DNA of 64,000 nt from Beijerinckia indica subsp. indica ATCC 9039 (GTDB taxonomy: Bacteria > Pseudomonadota > Alphaproteobacteria > Rhizobiales > Beijerinckiaceae), in assembly GCF_000019845.1 (NCBI RefSeq), contig NC_010581.1, positions 935,501-999,500 of the forward strand, given 5' to 3'. Numbering within the stretch: the first letter of the stretch is position 1; every line of letters starts with the position of its first letter. Positions 1-9,090 of this stretch are shown piece after piece. The notes beneath the pieces are model-generated. The model was not told the DNA's origin. It was given only the letters and a program-made list of their open reading frames with translations, and ran no database searches. The position numbers were made by a program, and so were the translations under genes.

Positions 1-1024
1 ACATCGTCGAGGCAAATGATACGATTATTGTGAATGAACGTTGGTTCTAACGCATAATCCTTATCTTGGAAGTATTCCCTTTTGGGAATAGATTAGAGCT
101 CGGTTGGGCGAATAGATAGCGCCCGGCGCTTCAGTCTTGGTCTTGAAAGAATTCTCCTTTTCGGGTGGATATTTCGCCTGAATTGAGAGGCCAGGGAACA
201 GCCGCTGGACCAATCTAGCGCATCGCTCTAAGGCTCGGCCATCGTTCAGACAGGAGCCTCTTGGGTCTTTTGTTGCTATGAGCGAGGCCCAAGAGCGGCG
301 CCTTAAGGCTAATTCTGAGAAATTTTGCCTCGTTTCCGGCTTTTTGTGAGGCTGAGACGAGGTCTTCAGCTCTGGCCAGAGCGATAATTGAGAGCTCACT
401 GGGTCAAGTTTATCCACAAAACCAATATGTTGTTGGCCGACTCTCTATTTCAGAATGAATTTGGCGCGTTTACAAAGACTTATTGCATCGTTCAGATCCA
501 ATTCATGACCGATGCTATAGTGGCTTCACGATGAACTGCCATAATGCTGAAAATACAAGCTGATCAATGCGCTCAGAGATTTCAATTCATGACGCTTCCA
601 GGTCGTCACCTGAACTGTGTGATCGATCGACCTGAGCAGAATCGATAATTTCGCGACGGAATGAAACGCGAATAGGCGGTTTTCGTTACCATAATTTACA
701 ATGATGGACATTGCACAAGGGAGGAGGATCACATATGTTAGAAGGAATAAAATTTTTAAAATGTTATCAATTCGATGAATTTTAGCAATCGTCGCATGTG
801 ATGCATTTTACTTTATTTCGAAAGCTTTTAATTCCCGCTGAAGCATTATCGTTACGTTGACTCGTTCAACGCGAGTGTATTTCCAATTTTTTCACTTCTG
901 CCGTTCTTTTTCTCAAAAAATTTCTTTTGGTGATCGATTGTGGTGGTCCACTGGCTGCCGTGGATTTTGCACGGTGTCGAAAGGGCGCCAATGTTGTTTG
1001 TCTCTTTTGACGTGGTGATTGACG
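1..1024. other. AT-rich region with no convincing gene, upstream of the exopolysaccharide cluster
   Basis: No reading frame here gives a recognisable protein. The longest frame, on the minus strand at 61-417, begins with GTG, has no clear ribosome binding site and matches no family I know. From about 740 to 930 the DNA is markedly richer in A and T than the genes that follow, so the promoter for the polysaccharide cluster probably lies there, but I could not assign -35 and -10 boxes with confidence. Confidence 0.5.
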
Positions 1025-2197
1025 ATGCGTGTTGCGGTGGTTCATGACTGGCTCTACGTGATCGGGGGCGCCGAGCGCGTGCTCAAGGGTATCCTGCGTT
1101 GTTATCCGCAAGCGGATGTTCATTGTCTCTTTGATCTGCTTCCGCCGGCCGATCGTCGCAAAATCGGTTATGAGGTCAGCAAAACCTCGTTCCTGCAAAA
1201 AATGCCTGGCATCCGTCATCACCAGTTCTACCTGCCGCTGATGCCGATCGCGATCGAGCAAACCGATCTGCGCAATTATGATCTGATTATTTCCAGCAGC
1301 TATGCGGTTGCCAAGGGCATTATCACCGGCCCGGACCAGTTGCATGTCAGCTATGTGCATTCGCCGATGCGTTATGCCTGGGATTTGCAGCAAACCTATC
1401 TCAAGGAAGCCCGGCTGGAGAAGGGAATTCAGTCGGTTTTTGTCAGGGTCCTGATGCATTGGATGCGGATATGGGACCAGCGGACGGTCAATGGCGTTGA
1501 CGCCTATATTGCTAATTCGCGGTTCGTCGCCCGTCGTATTCACAAATTATATGGACGTGATGCGGAAGTGATTAATCCGCCCGTGACCGTGCCGACGACC
1601 TTCGTGCCGCGTAACAAGGAGCGTTTCTTCCTGACCGCTTCGCGGCTCGTGCCGTATAAGAACACGCGCGCCCTGGTGGAGGCCTTTCGCTTTCTGCCGG
1701 ATGAAAAATTGGTGGTCGTGGGGAGTGGTCCCGAACTGCCTTCCTTGAAGGCCATTGCGGGCAGCAATGTCCAGTTTCTCGGGTTTGTTGAAGATTCCGA
1801 ATTGCGGGATTTGATGCAGGCCGCCCGCGCTTTCCTCTTCGGTGCTCAGGAAGATTTCGGCATTGTGGTCGTCGAGGCTCAAGCCCAGGGAACGCCGATC
1901 ATCGCCTTGGGCAAGGGGGGCGCCCGCGAAACCGTCATTGCCGAAGGGCCGACGCCGACCGGTTTATTCTTCGATGAAGCCGATCCCGCTCAGGTCGCGG
2001 TCGCCGTCAACCGGTTCATTCAGGCGGAGGCGAATTTCCTGCCCGTGAATTGTCACCGAAATGCGTTACGCTTCAGCGAAGATCGGTTCGATCGGGCATT
2101 CAAGAGCTATGTCGACAATTGTTGGGAGAAATTTGAGGCTTCTCTCGCGAGTCCCGCGCCTTCCATGGTGCCGCAAATCGTCGCCTCCCGGAATTAA
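1025..2197 (+). CDS. Glycosyltransferase family 4 (GT-B fold)
   Basis: Cytoplasmic glycosyltransferase expected to add a sugar from a nucleotide sugar to a growing lipid-linked polysaccharide unit. The N-terminus (MRVAVVHDWLYVIGGAERVL) has the GG-containing acceptor loop typical of GT4 enzymes. The C-terminal half holds the donor-site segment (LTASRLVPYKN) and an EX7E motif at about E276 and E284. At 390 residues it is normal length. A TTG at 1019 could add two residues; the ATG at 1025 gives better spacing to GGTGA. First gene of the cluster, 95 nt ahead of the co-polymerase/kinase. The sugar transferred cannot be read from sequence. Confidence 0.88.
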   Translation: MRVAVVHDWLYVIGGAERVLKGILRCYPQADVHCLFDLLPPADRRKIGYEVSKTSFLQKMPGIRHHQFYLPLMPIAIEQTDLRNYDLIISSSYAVAKGIITGPDQLHVSYVHSPMRYAWDLQQTYLKEARLEKGIQSVFVRVLMHWMRIWDQRTVNGVDAYIANSRFVARRIHKLYGRDAEVINPPVTVPTTFVPRNKERFFLTASRLVPYKNTRALVEAFRFLPDEKLVVVGSGPELPSLKAIAGSNVQFLGFVEDSELRDLMQAARAFLFGAQEDFGIVVVEAQAQGTPIIALGKGGARETVIAEGPTPTGLFFDEADPAQVAVAVNRFIQAEANFLPVNCHRNALRFSEDRFDRAFKSYVDNCWEKFEASLASPAPSMVPQIVASRN

Positions 2198-2292
2198 GAG
2201 GCTTGTTTTGATCGCAAGCTTCTAGCTGCCTTGGCGTCCCCACCATGCAGCCATTGATCATGAAGGTGTCGTGAGGGGGTGGAAGAAGAGTA

Positions 2293-4572
2293 ATGAACTT
2301 AGTGGCAAACGACATCCATGAAAATCGGCCGCGAGGATCGGTGGTGCCATCGACCTCCCAGGGGCAAGAGGGTAGCCAGACCCTATTGGAAGTCATTGTC
2401 CAGCGGAAATGGTCGATTCTTGCCTTTGCAATCGGCATGGCGATCTTGGCCTCGTTCTATGTTTCTTTCATCCCGCCGCGCTATACGGCGACGGCCTCAG
2501 TGATGCTCGACGGACGGCAACTTCGGCTCATCAGCAATGATCAATTGGTGTCGGGGCAGTCCCTCGACGAGGTGCAGATCCGCAGCATGCTGGAGGTCTT
2601 CAATTCCAAGACCCTCGCCAAAACTGTCGTCACCCAAAATGGTTTGAACAAGCTTCCCGAATTCTGCGCAGACACTCCGTCATTTTTTGAGCAGGTGAGG
2701 GATTCTCTTTTCAGCAAAATTCTGCACCGTGCCTCGGGATCTGGGGCTCCCGTTGCTTGTGAGACGAGCGTCGAAAACGCGGCGAGACAATTGCTCGGCA
2801 TGGTGACCGCCACGAACGAAGGGCGGTCCTATATTATCCGCATTCAAATCGAGGCGGGAGATCCGGAAGTCGCGGCCAATATTGCCAATGCCTATGCCAA
2901 TGCCTTTGTGGCCGACCGCTTTGAACGGCACACGGAATTGGCCGAAAAGGCGCGTCAGTGGTTGATCGGTTATATTGATCGATTGGGCCGGCAAACCGCT
3001 CAGGCGGATGCGGCCGTCGCGCAATATCGTTCCGAACATCATCTGATCCCCTTGCGGGGAGAGACCCTGGCAACGCAAAATCTCGGCGATGTCAATGGGC
3101 AATTGTCTGCTGTCGAAAGCGAGATCACGCAGAAACAAAGCCTGTTGTCGCAAATGACAACGGTGATGAAGAGCAATGGCAATATCATGGCCATTGCGCC
3201 TCTCGTCAATTCGTCACTGGTCAATGCTCCTTTGCTTCGCAATCTTGTCGAGAAGGAAGCTACGCTTTCCAGCCGGGATGCCGAATTGCGGACACAATAT
3301 GGCAAAGCCCATCCGCAGGTCATCGCCACGGGGGCATTGCTTGCTCAAACGCATCGTCAGATCCTGGCCGAAATCACCAAGACCATGGATACGCTGGGGC
3401 AGGAAATCACCGCCCTCCAGGCGCGCCGGACGTTGCTGACCTCGCAACTTTCGAGCTTGCAGTCGCGCGTTGGCCAGCAGGGCGATGAAGACGTGCAATT
3501 GCAGGAATTGCTGCGTGCGGCCGAGACGAGCCGGCATATTTATCAAAGCGCCTTGACACGTCTGAAGGAAATTGAAGTCGAGCAGGGTGTGTCACGGCCA
3601 GACTCCCAACTTGCGACAGAAGCGACCCCGCCGCCGTTTCCCATCTATCCTCGCAAGTCTTTGATGGTGGTTGGCGCTTTTCTCGCCGGTCTCTGCCTTG
3701 GTACCGGAGCGGCTTTCGGGTTGAGCTTGCGGCAGCTTTCCTTCCGCAATGCCAAGCATATCGAATTCGAGACCGGATTGCCGATGCTTGGGGTGTTTGC
3801 GGTGCCGCCGGCACACATCCTTCCTCAGGATGTCGCGCTCGATGCGCCTTTGTCGATCGAGGCGGAGTGTCTGCAAAAGATCCTGGTCAATATTTTGCGG
3901 GCTCGCTCGGAACAAACCGGTAGCCTTGCCAAGGTTGTCCTGATCACCTCCGCTCTGCCTGGGGAAGGCAAGACGTCGTTCAGTCTCGCACTCGGCCGCG
4001 CGGCCGTCCGGGCGGGTCTTTCGACCATGTTGATCGATTGCGATCTGCGGCGCCCCACGGTCCTTCAGAAATTGCGTGGTTATATCGAGCCGCGATCATC
4101 GTTGGCTTCGGGACGTGATCGCCGTGACCCCAATTATCTTGATTACCAGAATATGATTGTGACCGATCACGATTCGGCATTGAAGATCATTCCTCTTGCC
4201 GAGAAGGAGGCCAGCAGCCCTCATGTGATCATCGGAGCGCCGGCCATGAAGCAAATGCTGCAAGGCCTCCGCCGTACCTATGATCTCGTTCTCATCGATA
4301 CGCCGCCTTTGCTGGCAGCATCCGATGCCCTGCCGCTGTCTTACCTCGTCGACGAAGTCATCGTCCTCGTCGATTGGCGGACGACACCGCGTGACGCGGT
4401 CAGTGAGGCGATCGAAATGCTTCGGCGCCATGATGCCCCAGTGGGGGGGATCGTTCTTGGCAAGGTCGATCTGGAGAAATATACGAAAGCGGCCGGTGCC
4501 GGTTCGTATGCGCGCAGTTATTATCATTATGGCCCGTCCAAGCAGGTGGTACGGTCTGAACGGGTGGATTGA
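2293..4572 (+). CDS. Polysaccharide co-polymerase with fused tyrosine autokinase (Wzc/ExoP-like)
   Basis: Inner-membrane protein of Wzy-dependent polysaccharide export that controls chain length and couples synthesis to secretion. An N-terminal Wzz domain is bounded by membrane segments at about 37-57 and 455-480, with a long periplasmic coiled region between them (about 210-410). The cytoplasmic part is a BY-kinase: Walker A GEGKTS with K560, Walker A' LIDCDLRRP with D584, Walker B LVLIDTPP, and a C-terminal tyrosine cluster (Y730, Y739, Y743, Y744, Y746) for autophosphorylation. Kinase and Wzz parts in one chain is the proteobacterial arrangement. The ATG follows GGAAGAAGAG. It marks the locus as Wzy/Wzx-dependent polysaccharide synthesis. 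Confidence 0.95.
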   Translation: MNLVANDIHENRPRGSVVPSTSQGQEGSQTLLEVIVQRKWSILAFAIGMAILASFYVSFIPPRYTATASVMLDGRQLRLISNDQLVSGQSLDEVQIRSMLEVFNSKTLAKTVVTQNGLNKLPEFCADTPSFFEQVRDSLFSKILHRASGSGAPVACETSVENAARQLLGMVTATNEGRSYIIRIQIEAGDPEVAANIANAYANAFVADRFERHTELAEKARQWLIGYIDRLGRQTAQADAAVAQYRSEHHLIPLRGETLATQNLGDVNGQLSAVESEITQKQSLLSQMTTVMKSNGNIMAIAPLVNSSLVNAPLLRNLVEKEATLSSRDAELRTQYGKAHPQVIATGALLAQTHRQILAEITKTMDTLGQEITALQARRTLLTSQLSSLQSRVGQQGDEDVQLQELLRAAETSRHIYQSALTRLKEIEVEQGVSRPDSQLATEATPPPFPIYPRKSLMVVGAFLAGLCLGTGAAFGLSLRQLSFRNAKHIEFETGLPMLGVFAVPPAHILPQDVALDAPLSIEAECLQKILVNILRARSEQTGSLAKVVLITSALPGEGKTSFSLALGRAAVRAGLSTMLIDCDLRRPTVLQKLRGYIEPRSSLASGRDRRDPNYLDYQNMIVTDHDSALKIIPLAEKEASSPHVIIGAPAMKQMLQGLRRTYDLVLIDTPPLLAASDALPLSYLVDEVIVLVDWRTTPRDAVSEAIEMLRRHDAPVGGIVLGKVDLEKYTKAAGAGSYARSYYHYGPSKQVVRSERVD

Positions 4573-4579
4573 GGCAGTG

Positions 4580-5629
4580 ATGTCTGGAACCGTTGCTCAA
4601 GAGGTCGCGGCCAATACGCATGGACAATTGTCTCTCGGAGTCCTGATCAGTACCTATCAACGACCGGAAAGTTTGGAACGTTGCCTCGAAGGCCTCGCCA
4701 AACAAACACGACGCCCCGATGATGTGATCGTCGTTTGTCGCACGAGCGATAAGGCTACATGCGATTGGCTGGCCGAGCATTGGCCGAAAAAACCGGAAGC
4801 CAGCCTCGTGCCCGTCCGGATGGTGCCTGTCGTTGCTGCAGGGCTCGTCAATTCCCGCAATGCCGGTCTGGCCGCTTGCCGTACCGATGTTCTCGCGATC
4901 ATCGATGACGATGTCGTACCCTGTCCAGAATGGCTGGAACGGGTGGGAGAACATTTCACGCGCGACCCCAATCTGGGTGGTCTTGGCGGGCGCGATCATG
5001 TCCATGATGGGGAATGTTTCGACGAGAGGCAAAAGGCACCCGTTGGCATTCTCCAATGGTTCGGCCGGGTGATCGGCAATCATCACCTTGGTTTTGGTGA
5101 GGCGCGTCCTGTCCACATTCTCAAGGGCGCCAACATGAGCTATCGTGCCCGCGCTCTGCAGGGGTTGGGCTTCGATACGAGATTGCGCGGACGCTCGACA
5201 CAGCCGCACGATGATCTTTCTTTCTCGCTCCAGGTCGGCGCGAAAGGCTGGACGCTTCTCTATGATCCGGCGGTTCTCGTCTATCATTATGCTGGCCGCG
5301 CCGACCAGCGCGCCTATAGCGCGATCAGCCGAACGGTCAAGGCGGACGAATTGCGCGACGCCACCTACAATATGGTGCTGGCGATCTGGGATCATTTGTC
5401 GCCGGCCCGCCGGCTGGTTTTTCTTCTATGGTCGTTTTTTATCGGGACCGGCGTCGAACCGGGCCTTTTGCAGGCGCTCCGCTATACGCCTCGTTTTGGG
5501 CTCGCTTCATGGCAACGGTTCTTCGCTACTCAGCAGGGCAAGGCCACGGCCGTTGCCGATTTGCTGTTTCGCCGGCGCCAGGATGGACCTCGTCGCGTGA
5601 CGAAAGGGCTTCCCTCATCAAGGGCATGA
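4580..5629 (+). CDS. Glycosyltransferase family 2
   Basis: GT-A fold transferase of the polysaccharide cluster. The N-terminal segment LGVLISTYQRPESLERCLEG is the usual GT2 nucleotide-binding start. An acidic DDD motif at D109-D111 (AIIDDDVVPCP) fits the metal/nucleotide-sugar site, and a later PHDDLSFSLQVGAKGW segment fits the acceptor-side ED motif region. A longer open frame runs back to 4280 inside the kinase gene. The ATG at 4580 is preferred because it lies 7 nt after the kinase stop, is preceded by GAGGCAG, and starts just before the conserved domain. 349 residues. Donor and acceptor unknown. Confidence 0.88.
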   Translation: MSGTVAQEVAANTHGQLSLGVLISTYQRPESLERCLEGLAKQTRRPDDVIVVCRTSDKATCDWLAEHWPKKPEASLVPVRMVPVVAAGLVNSRNAGLAACRTDVLAIIDDDVVPCPEWLERVGEHFTRDPNLGGLGGRDHVHDGECFDERQKAPVGILQWFGRVIGNHHLGFGEARPVHILKGANMSYRARALQGLGFDTRLRGRSTQPHDDLSFSLQVGAKGWTLLYDPAVLVYHYAGRADQRAYSAISRTVKADELRDATYNMVLAIWDHLSPARRLVFLLWSFFIGTGVEPGLLQALRYTPRFGLASWQRFFATQQGKATAVADLLFRRRQDGPRRVTKGLPSSRA

Positions 5630-5669
5630 AACCGGGAGTGGGAAACGGGCGAATTGTGAGTGTCGTCGA

Positions 5670-6746
5670 ATGGTCTTGCGGATCGCGATTTTTCATACGT
5701 CCTTGCCGTCACCGTCGCGCAAGATCGGTGGTGTCGAAGCGGCGGTTCATCGGCTGGCCAATACATTGGCAGCGGATTCCTCGCTCGAAGTCACCGTTTT
5801 GAGTTGCGACGAGAAGCCCGCGGACGCGCTGTATCATCACAAACGTCTCTACCCCGTAGCGATGCGGAGCCAATTGTTTCGTTTGTTCGTGCTCCCCTTC
5901 CTTTGGAATTTTTATGATTTCAGCGCCTATGACATCGTGCATCTGCATGGCGACGATTGGTTCTGGTTCAAGCGATCCGTGCCAACCATTCGCACCATGC
6001 ACGGCTCGGCCTTGCGCGAGGCGCAGACGGCGAAATCCTTCAAACGCAAGCTGATACAATATCTGGTTTACCCTTTGGAACGCCTCTCCGTGCGGTTGGC
6101 GACCTGTTCCGTGGCTATAGGCCTTGATACACAGAAGCTTTATGGTTGCGATGAACTGATCGGCAACGGCGTGAATCTCAACCGTTTCGTGCCGCGTCCC
6201 AAGGCCGCGACTCCCTTGCTGGTGTTCATTGGGACTTGGGGTGGGCGCAAGCGTGGCGCGCTGGCTTTCGAAACTTTTTGCAAGACCGTGCTGCCGCGCT
6301 TTCCCAATGCGCAATTGCATATGGTGAGTGATCACGCCGAGCCGCATCCCAATGTCGTCGAGCATCGCTATCTCGATGACGCGGCGCTCGGCGCGCTTCT
6401 AGCCGAGGCCTGGGTGTTTTGCTACCCAAGTCAATATGAAGGCTTTGGCATTCCCTATATCGAGGCGATGGCGAGTGGCACCGCAATCGTGACAACACGT
6501 AATCCCGGCGCGGAGGAAGTGCTGGAGAACGGACGTTACGGAATCATTTGCGGCGAAGCGGAATTTGGCCAAAAGCTCCTCGATCTCTTGTCGGATTCCG
6601 CGCAGCGCGCGGAATTGGCCGCGCTTGGCATAAGCCGAGCTAAAATGTTCAGCGATGCCGGCGTTGCCGTGCGTTATACAGATCTTTATCGTGAGGTCCA
6701 AGATCGCTCTGTCCGTGATCGCGAGGTGCGTGTCCATGCACGCTAA
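5670..6746 (+). CDS. Glycosyltransferase family 4
   Basis: Cytoplasmic GT-B glycosyltransferase, 358 residues, normal length. N-terminal acceptor domain has IFHTSLPSPSRKIGGVEAAVHRL with the GG loop. The C-terminal donor domain has FIGTWGGRKRGALA and an EX7E motif at E257 and E265 (YEGFGIPYIEAMASG). It starts 40 nt after the preceding GT2 and its last 11 nt overlap the start of the next glycosyltransferase, so the genes are translationally coupled. The N-terminal half is short for the family, but no motif is missing. Specificity unknown. Confidence 0.88.
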   Translation: MVLRIAIFHTSLPSPSRKIGGVEAAVHRLANTLAADSSLEVTVLSCDEKPADALYHHKRLYPVAMRSQLFRLFVLPFLWNFYDFSAYDIVHLHGDDWFWFKRSVPTIRTMHGSALREAQTAKSFKRKLIQYLVYPLERLSVRLATCSVAIGLDTQKLYGCDELIGNGVNLNRFVPRPKAATPLLVFIGTWGGRKRGALAFETFCKTVLPRFPNAQLHMVSDHAEPHPNVVEHRYLDDAALGALLAEAWVFCYPSQYEGFGIPYIEAMASGTAIVTTRNPGAEEVLENGRYGIICGEAEFGQKLLDLLSDSAQRAELAALGISRAKMFSDAGVAVRYTDLYREVQDRSVRDREVRVHAR

Positions 6747-7932
6747 AAGCCTCGTTCTGGATACACCGGTCAGCATTGCCAATGTCGCGCCACAGGCCGT
6801 TCTGACGAGCTTGCAAATCGGCATACAATGGCGAGGGCAGGCGGCAGGCGGTCTTGATCGCGTCTTCCACGATCTCGTTCAATCGTTGCCGGCGCAAGGC
6901 ATCAACGTGCGTGGTCTCGTCGTCGGACCCGCCGATGTCGCCGTGACGACCAAAGGGCTGATCCAGCCCTTTGCCGCGCCAGACGCTCAGTTCGTTCAAA
7001 GGCTGCTCGGTGTCCGTGCCAAGGTCGATGAGATCCTCTCGCGCGGTGAAGCGGATCTCGTCGCGGCGCATTTTTCCTTGCATATTGCCGCTGCCTTGGA
7101 TCGTTTGAGGCATATTCCCTTGATTATGCATTTCCACGGACCGTGGGCGGATGAATCCTTGTACGAAGGGGAAGGCAGGACGGGTGTTTTCCTGAAACGC
7201 CTAATCGAAAAATATGTCTATCGGCGCGCGGATCGGCTAGTCGTGCTATCACATGCTTTCGGGGATGTGCTGGTCAAGAATTATGGTGTCATGCCGGATC
7301 GGATCAGGATTATTCCTGGTGGTGTCGATCTTGATCATTTCCATATGAGACTGACACGCCAGGCGGCGCGTCAGAAACTCGGTTGGCCGACAGACCGACC
7401 CATTCTGCTCAGCGTGCGGCGCTTGACTGAGCGCATGGGCCTTGATCATCTGCTTCTTGCTTTGCAAAAGATCGTCAAAGCGCAACCCGATGTCTTGTTG
7501 ATGATGAGCGGCAAGGGTCCTCTCGCTGAAACATTGCAGCGTCAAACCGAGGCCTTGGGTCTGACAGCGCATGTGCGTTTCCTGGGCTTCATGCCGGATG
7601 CGACATTGCCGCTGGCCTATCGGGCCGCTGATATCAATGTTGTGCCTTCGACGGCCCTGGAAGGCTTCGGCCTCACGGCGGCCGAAGCCCTCGCGGCCGG
7701 CACGCCTTCAATGGTCACACCAGTCGGTGGCTTGCCCGAAGTTGTCGCGGATCTGTCTTCCGATTTGATCTTCGCCTCCAACAAAGTCGAGGATCTCGCC
7801 GGGGGGCTGATCGATGCCTTGCGTGGGGGCATACGGCTTCCTTCAGTGGAGGCCTGCGAGGCCTATGCCGCACGCTTCGGTTTGCCGCGGATGGCGGCTG
7901 AGACGGCTGCTGTCTATCGGGAATGCATCTGA
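6736..7932 (+). CDS. Glycosyltransferase family 4
   Basis: GT-B glycosyltransferase of 398 residues. The frame is open back to 6655, but the ATG at 6736 is preferred: it overlaps the upstream gene end by 11 nt, follows GAGGTG, and avoids a long extra N-terminus. The donor domain carries LLSVRRLTERMGLDHLLLAL and an EX7E motif at E309 and E317 (LEGFGLTAAEALAAG). The acceptor domain contains MHFHGPW, common in GT4 enzymes. The stop overlaps the next start in a TGATG junction. Function is inferred from family and operon context. Confidence 0.88.
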   Translation: MHAKSLVLDTPVSIANVAPQAVLTSLQIGIQWRGQAAGGLDRVFHDLVQSLPAQGINVRGLVVGPADVAVTTKGLIQPFAAPDAQFVQRLLGVRAKVDEILSRGEADLVAAHFSLHIAAALDRLRHIPLIMHFHGPWADESLYEGEGRTGVFLKRLIEKYVYRRADRLVVLSHAFGDVLVKNYGVMPDRIRIIPGGVDLDHFHMRLTRQAARQKLGWPTDRPILLSVRRLTERMGLDHLLLALQKIVKAQPDVLLMMSGKGPLAETLQRQTEALGLTAHVRFLGFMPDATLPLAYRAADINVVPSTALEGFGLTAAEALAAGTPSMVTPVGGLPEVVADLSSDLIFASNKVEDLAGGLIDALRGGIRLPSVEACEAYAARFGLPRMAAETAAVYRECI

Positions 7933-9083
7933 TGCAAAAGACAATTCTTTTCATCAGCCATACCGGCCAGATAGGCGGTGCGGAAGTCGTTCTCCTCAGC
8001 ATGGCGCAACATTATCGCGACCGCTGTCATGTCATTTTGCTTGCCGATGGTCCGTTGCGCCAGAAACTGAGCGATTGCGGCGTATCCGTCGATGTCATCG
8101 CGGGCAGGGATTCCATGCTGAAGGTCTCGCGCCAAGGTGGCAGGCTGGAGGTGATCCGCGCCGCGCCGGCCGCGTTGGCTTTGGCATGGCGCCTGGCCCG
8201 TGTCGCGCGGCATTACGACATCCTCTTTCCCAACTCGCAAAAGGCCGCAGTCATTACCATGTTGACAGGGGCGATCCTGCGTAAGCCTGTCGTCTGGTAT
8301 CTCCATGATATTCTGTCATCGGCTCATTTCAGCGCTTTGCAGCGTCGCCTCGTCGTCACCTTGGCTAATCATATGGCGTCTTGGATCTTGACCAATTCGC
8401 AGGTCAGCCGTGATGCTTTCATTGCCTGTGGCGGTAAGGCAAACCATATTTCCGTGGCTCCGTGCGGTGTTGATGCGGCTCCGTTCGACATGATCTCGGA
8501 CAAAGAAATCAACGCGGCCAAACAGGCCTTGGGGGTCGGTAACCACCCCCTGGTTGGTCTATTTGGACGGATAACACCGTGGAAGGGTCAACACGTCCTG
8601 ATCGAAGCCCTGACACGATTGCCGGATGTCCACGCCTTGATCGTTGGCGATGCCTTGTTTGGGGAGGACGCCTACCGACAGGAGCTTCAGACTTTGGTGG
8701 CAACTCATGGCTTGACAGATCGGGTTCACTGGTTGGGCTTTCGTCAGGATATCCCCCTGTTGATGCGAACAGTTGATATGATCGTTCATTGCTCGACCGC
8801 TCCCGAGCCTTATGGCCTCGTCATCGTCGAGGGAATGTTGGCATGCCGTCCCGTTATCGCGGCTGATGGTGGCGCTTCGCGGGAATTATTGGGAGAGGAT
8901 TATCCTTATCTTGCCGCTCCAGGAGACTCAGAGGCGCTCGCCAAGAAGATCGCGACGCTTCAGTCCCTTAATACGGAAGAGAGGGAGAGCCTTGTGGCGG
9001 CTAATTCGAAACGAGCACGGGCTTTATTTTCCAAGGAGCGTATGCTCACTGATATTGACCAAGCTCTTCAGCATATAGGTTGA
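7932..9083 (+). CDS. Glycosyltransferase family 4
   Basis: GT-B glycosyltransferase of 383 residues, fourth of this fold in the cluster. N-terminal LFISHTGQIGGAEVVLLSMA is the acceptor-domain signature. The donor domain has GLFGRITPWKGQHVLIEAL and an EX7E motif at E292 and E300 (PEPYGLVIVEGM). Start is chosen at the ATG inside the TGATG junction with the upstream gene; another ATG at 7923 would add three residues. Four GT4 and one GT2 enzyme in one operon suggest a repeat unit of about five or six sugars, which is an inference. Confidence 0.88.
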   Translation: MQKTILFISHTGQIGGAEVVLLSMAQHYRDRCHVILLADGPLRQKLSDCGVSVDVIAGRDSMLKVSRQGGRLEVIRAAPAALALAWRLARVARHYDILFPNSQKAAVITMLTGAILRKPVVWYLHDILSSAHFSALQRRLVVTLANHMASWILTNSQVSRDAFIACGGKANHISVAPCGVDAAPFDMISDKEINAAKQALGVGNHPLVGLFGRITPWKGQHVLIEALTRLPDVHALIVGDALFGEDAYRQELQTLVATHGLTDRVHWLGFRQDIPLLMRTVDMIVHCSTAPEPYGLVIVEGMLACRPVIAADGGASRELLGEDYPYLAAPGDSEALAKKIATLQSLNTEERESLVAANSKRARALFSKERMLTDIDQALQHIG

Positions 9084-9090
9084 TGCAACA

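Noticed and set aside
61..417. 118-codon minus-strand frame at the left edge
   Set aside because: GTG start without a ribosome binding site, no recognisable domain or signal, and composition unlike the confident genes.
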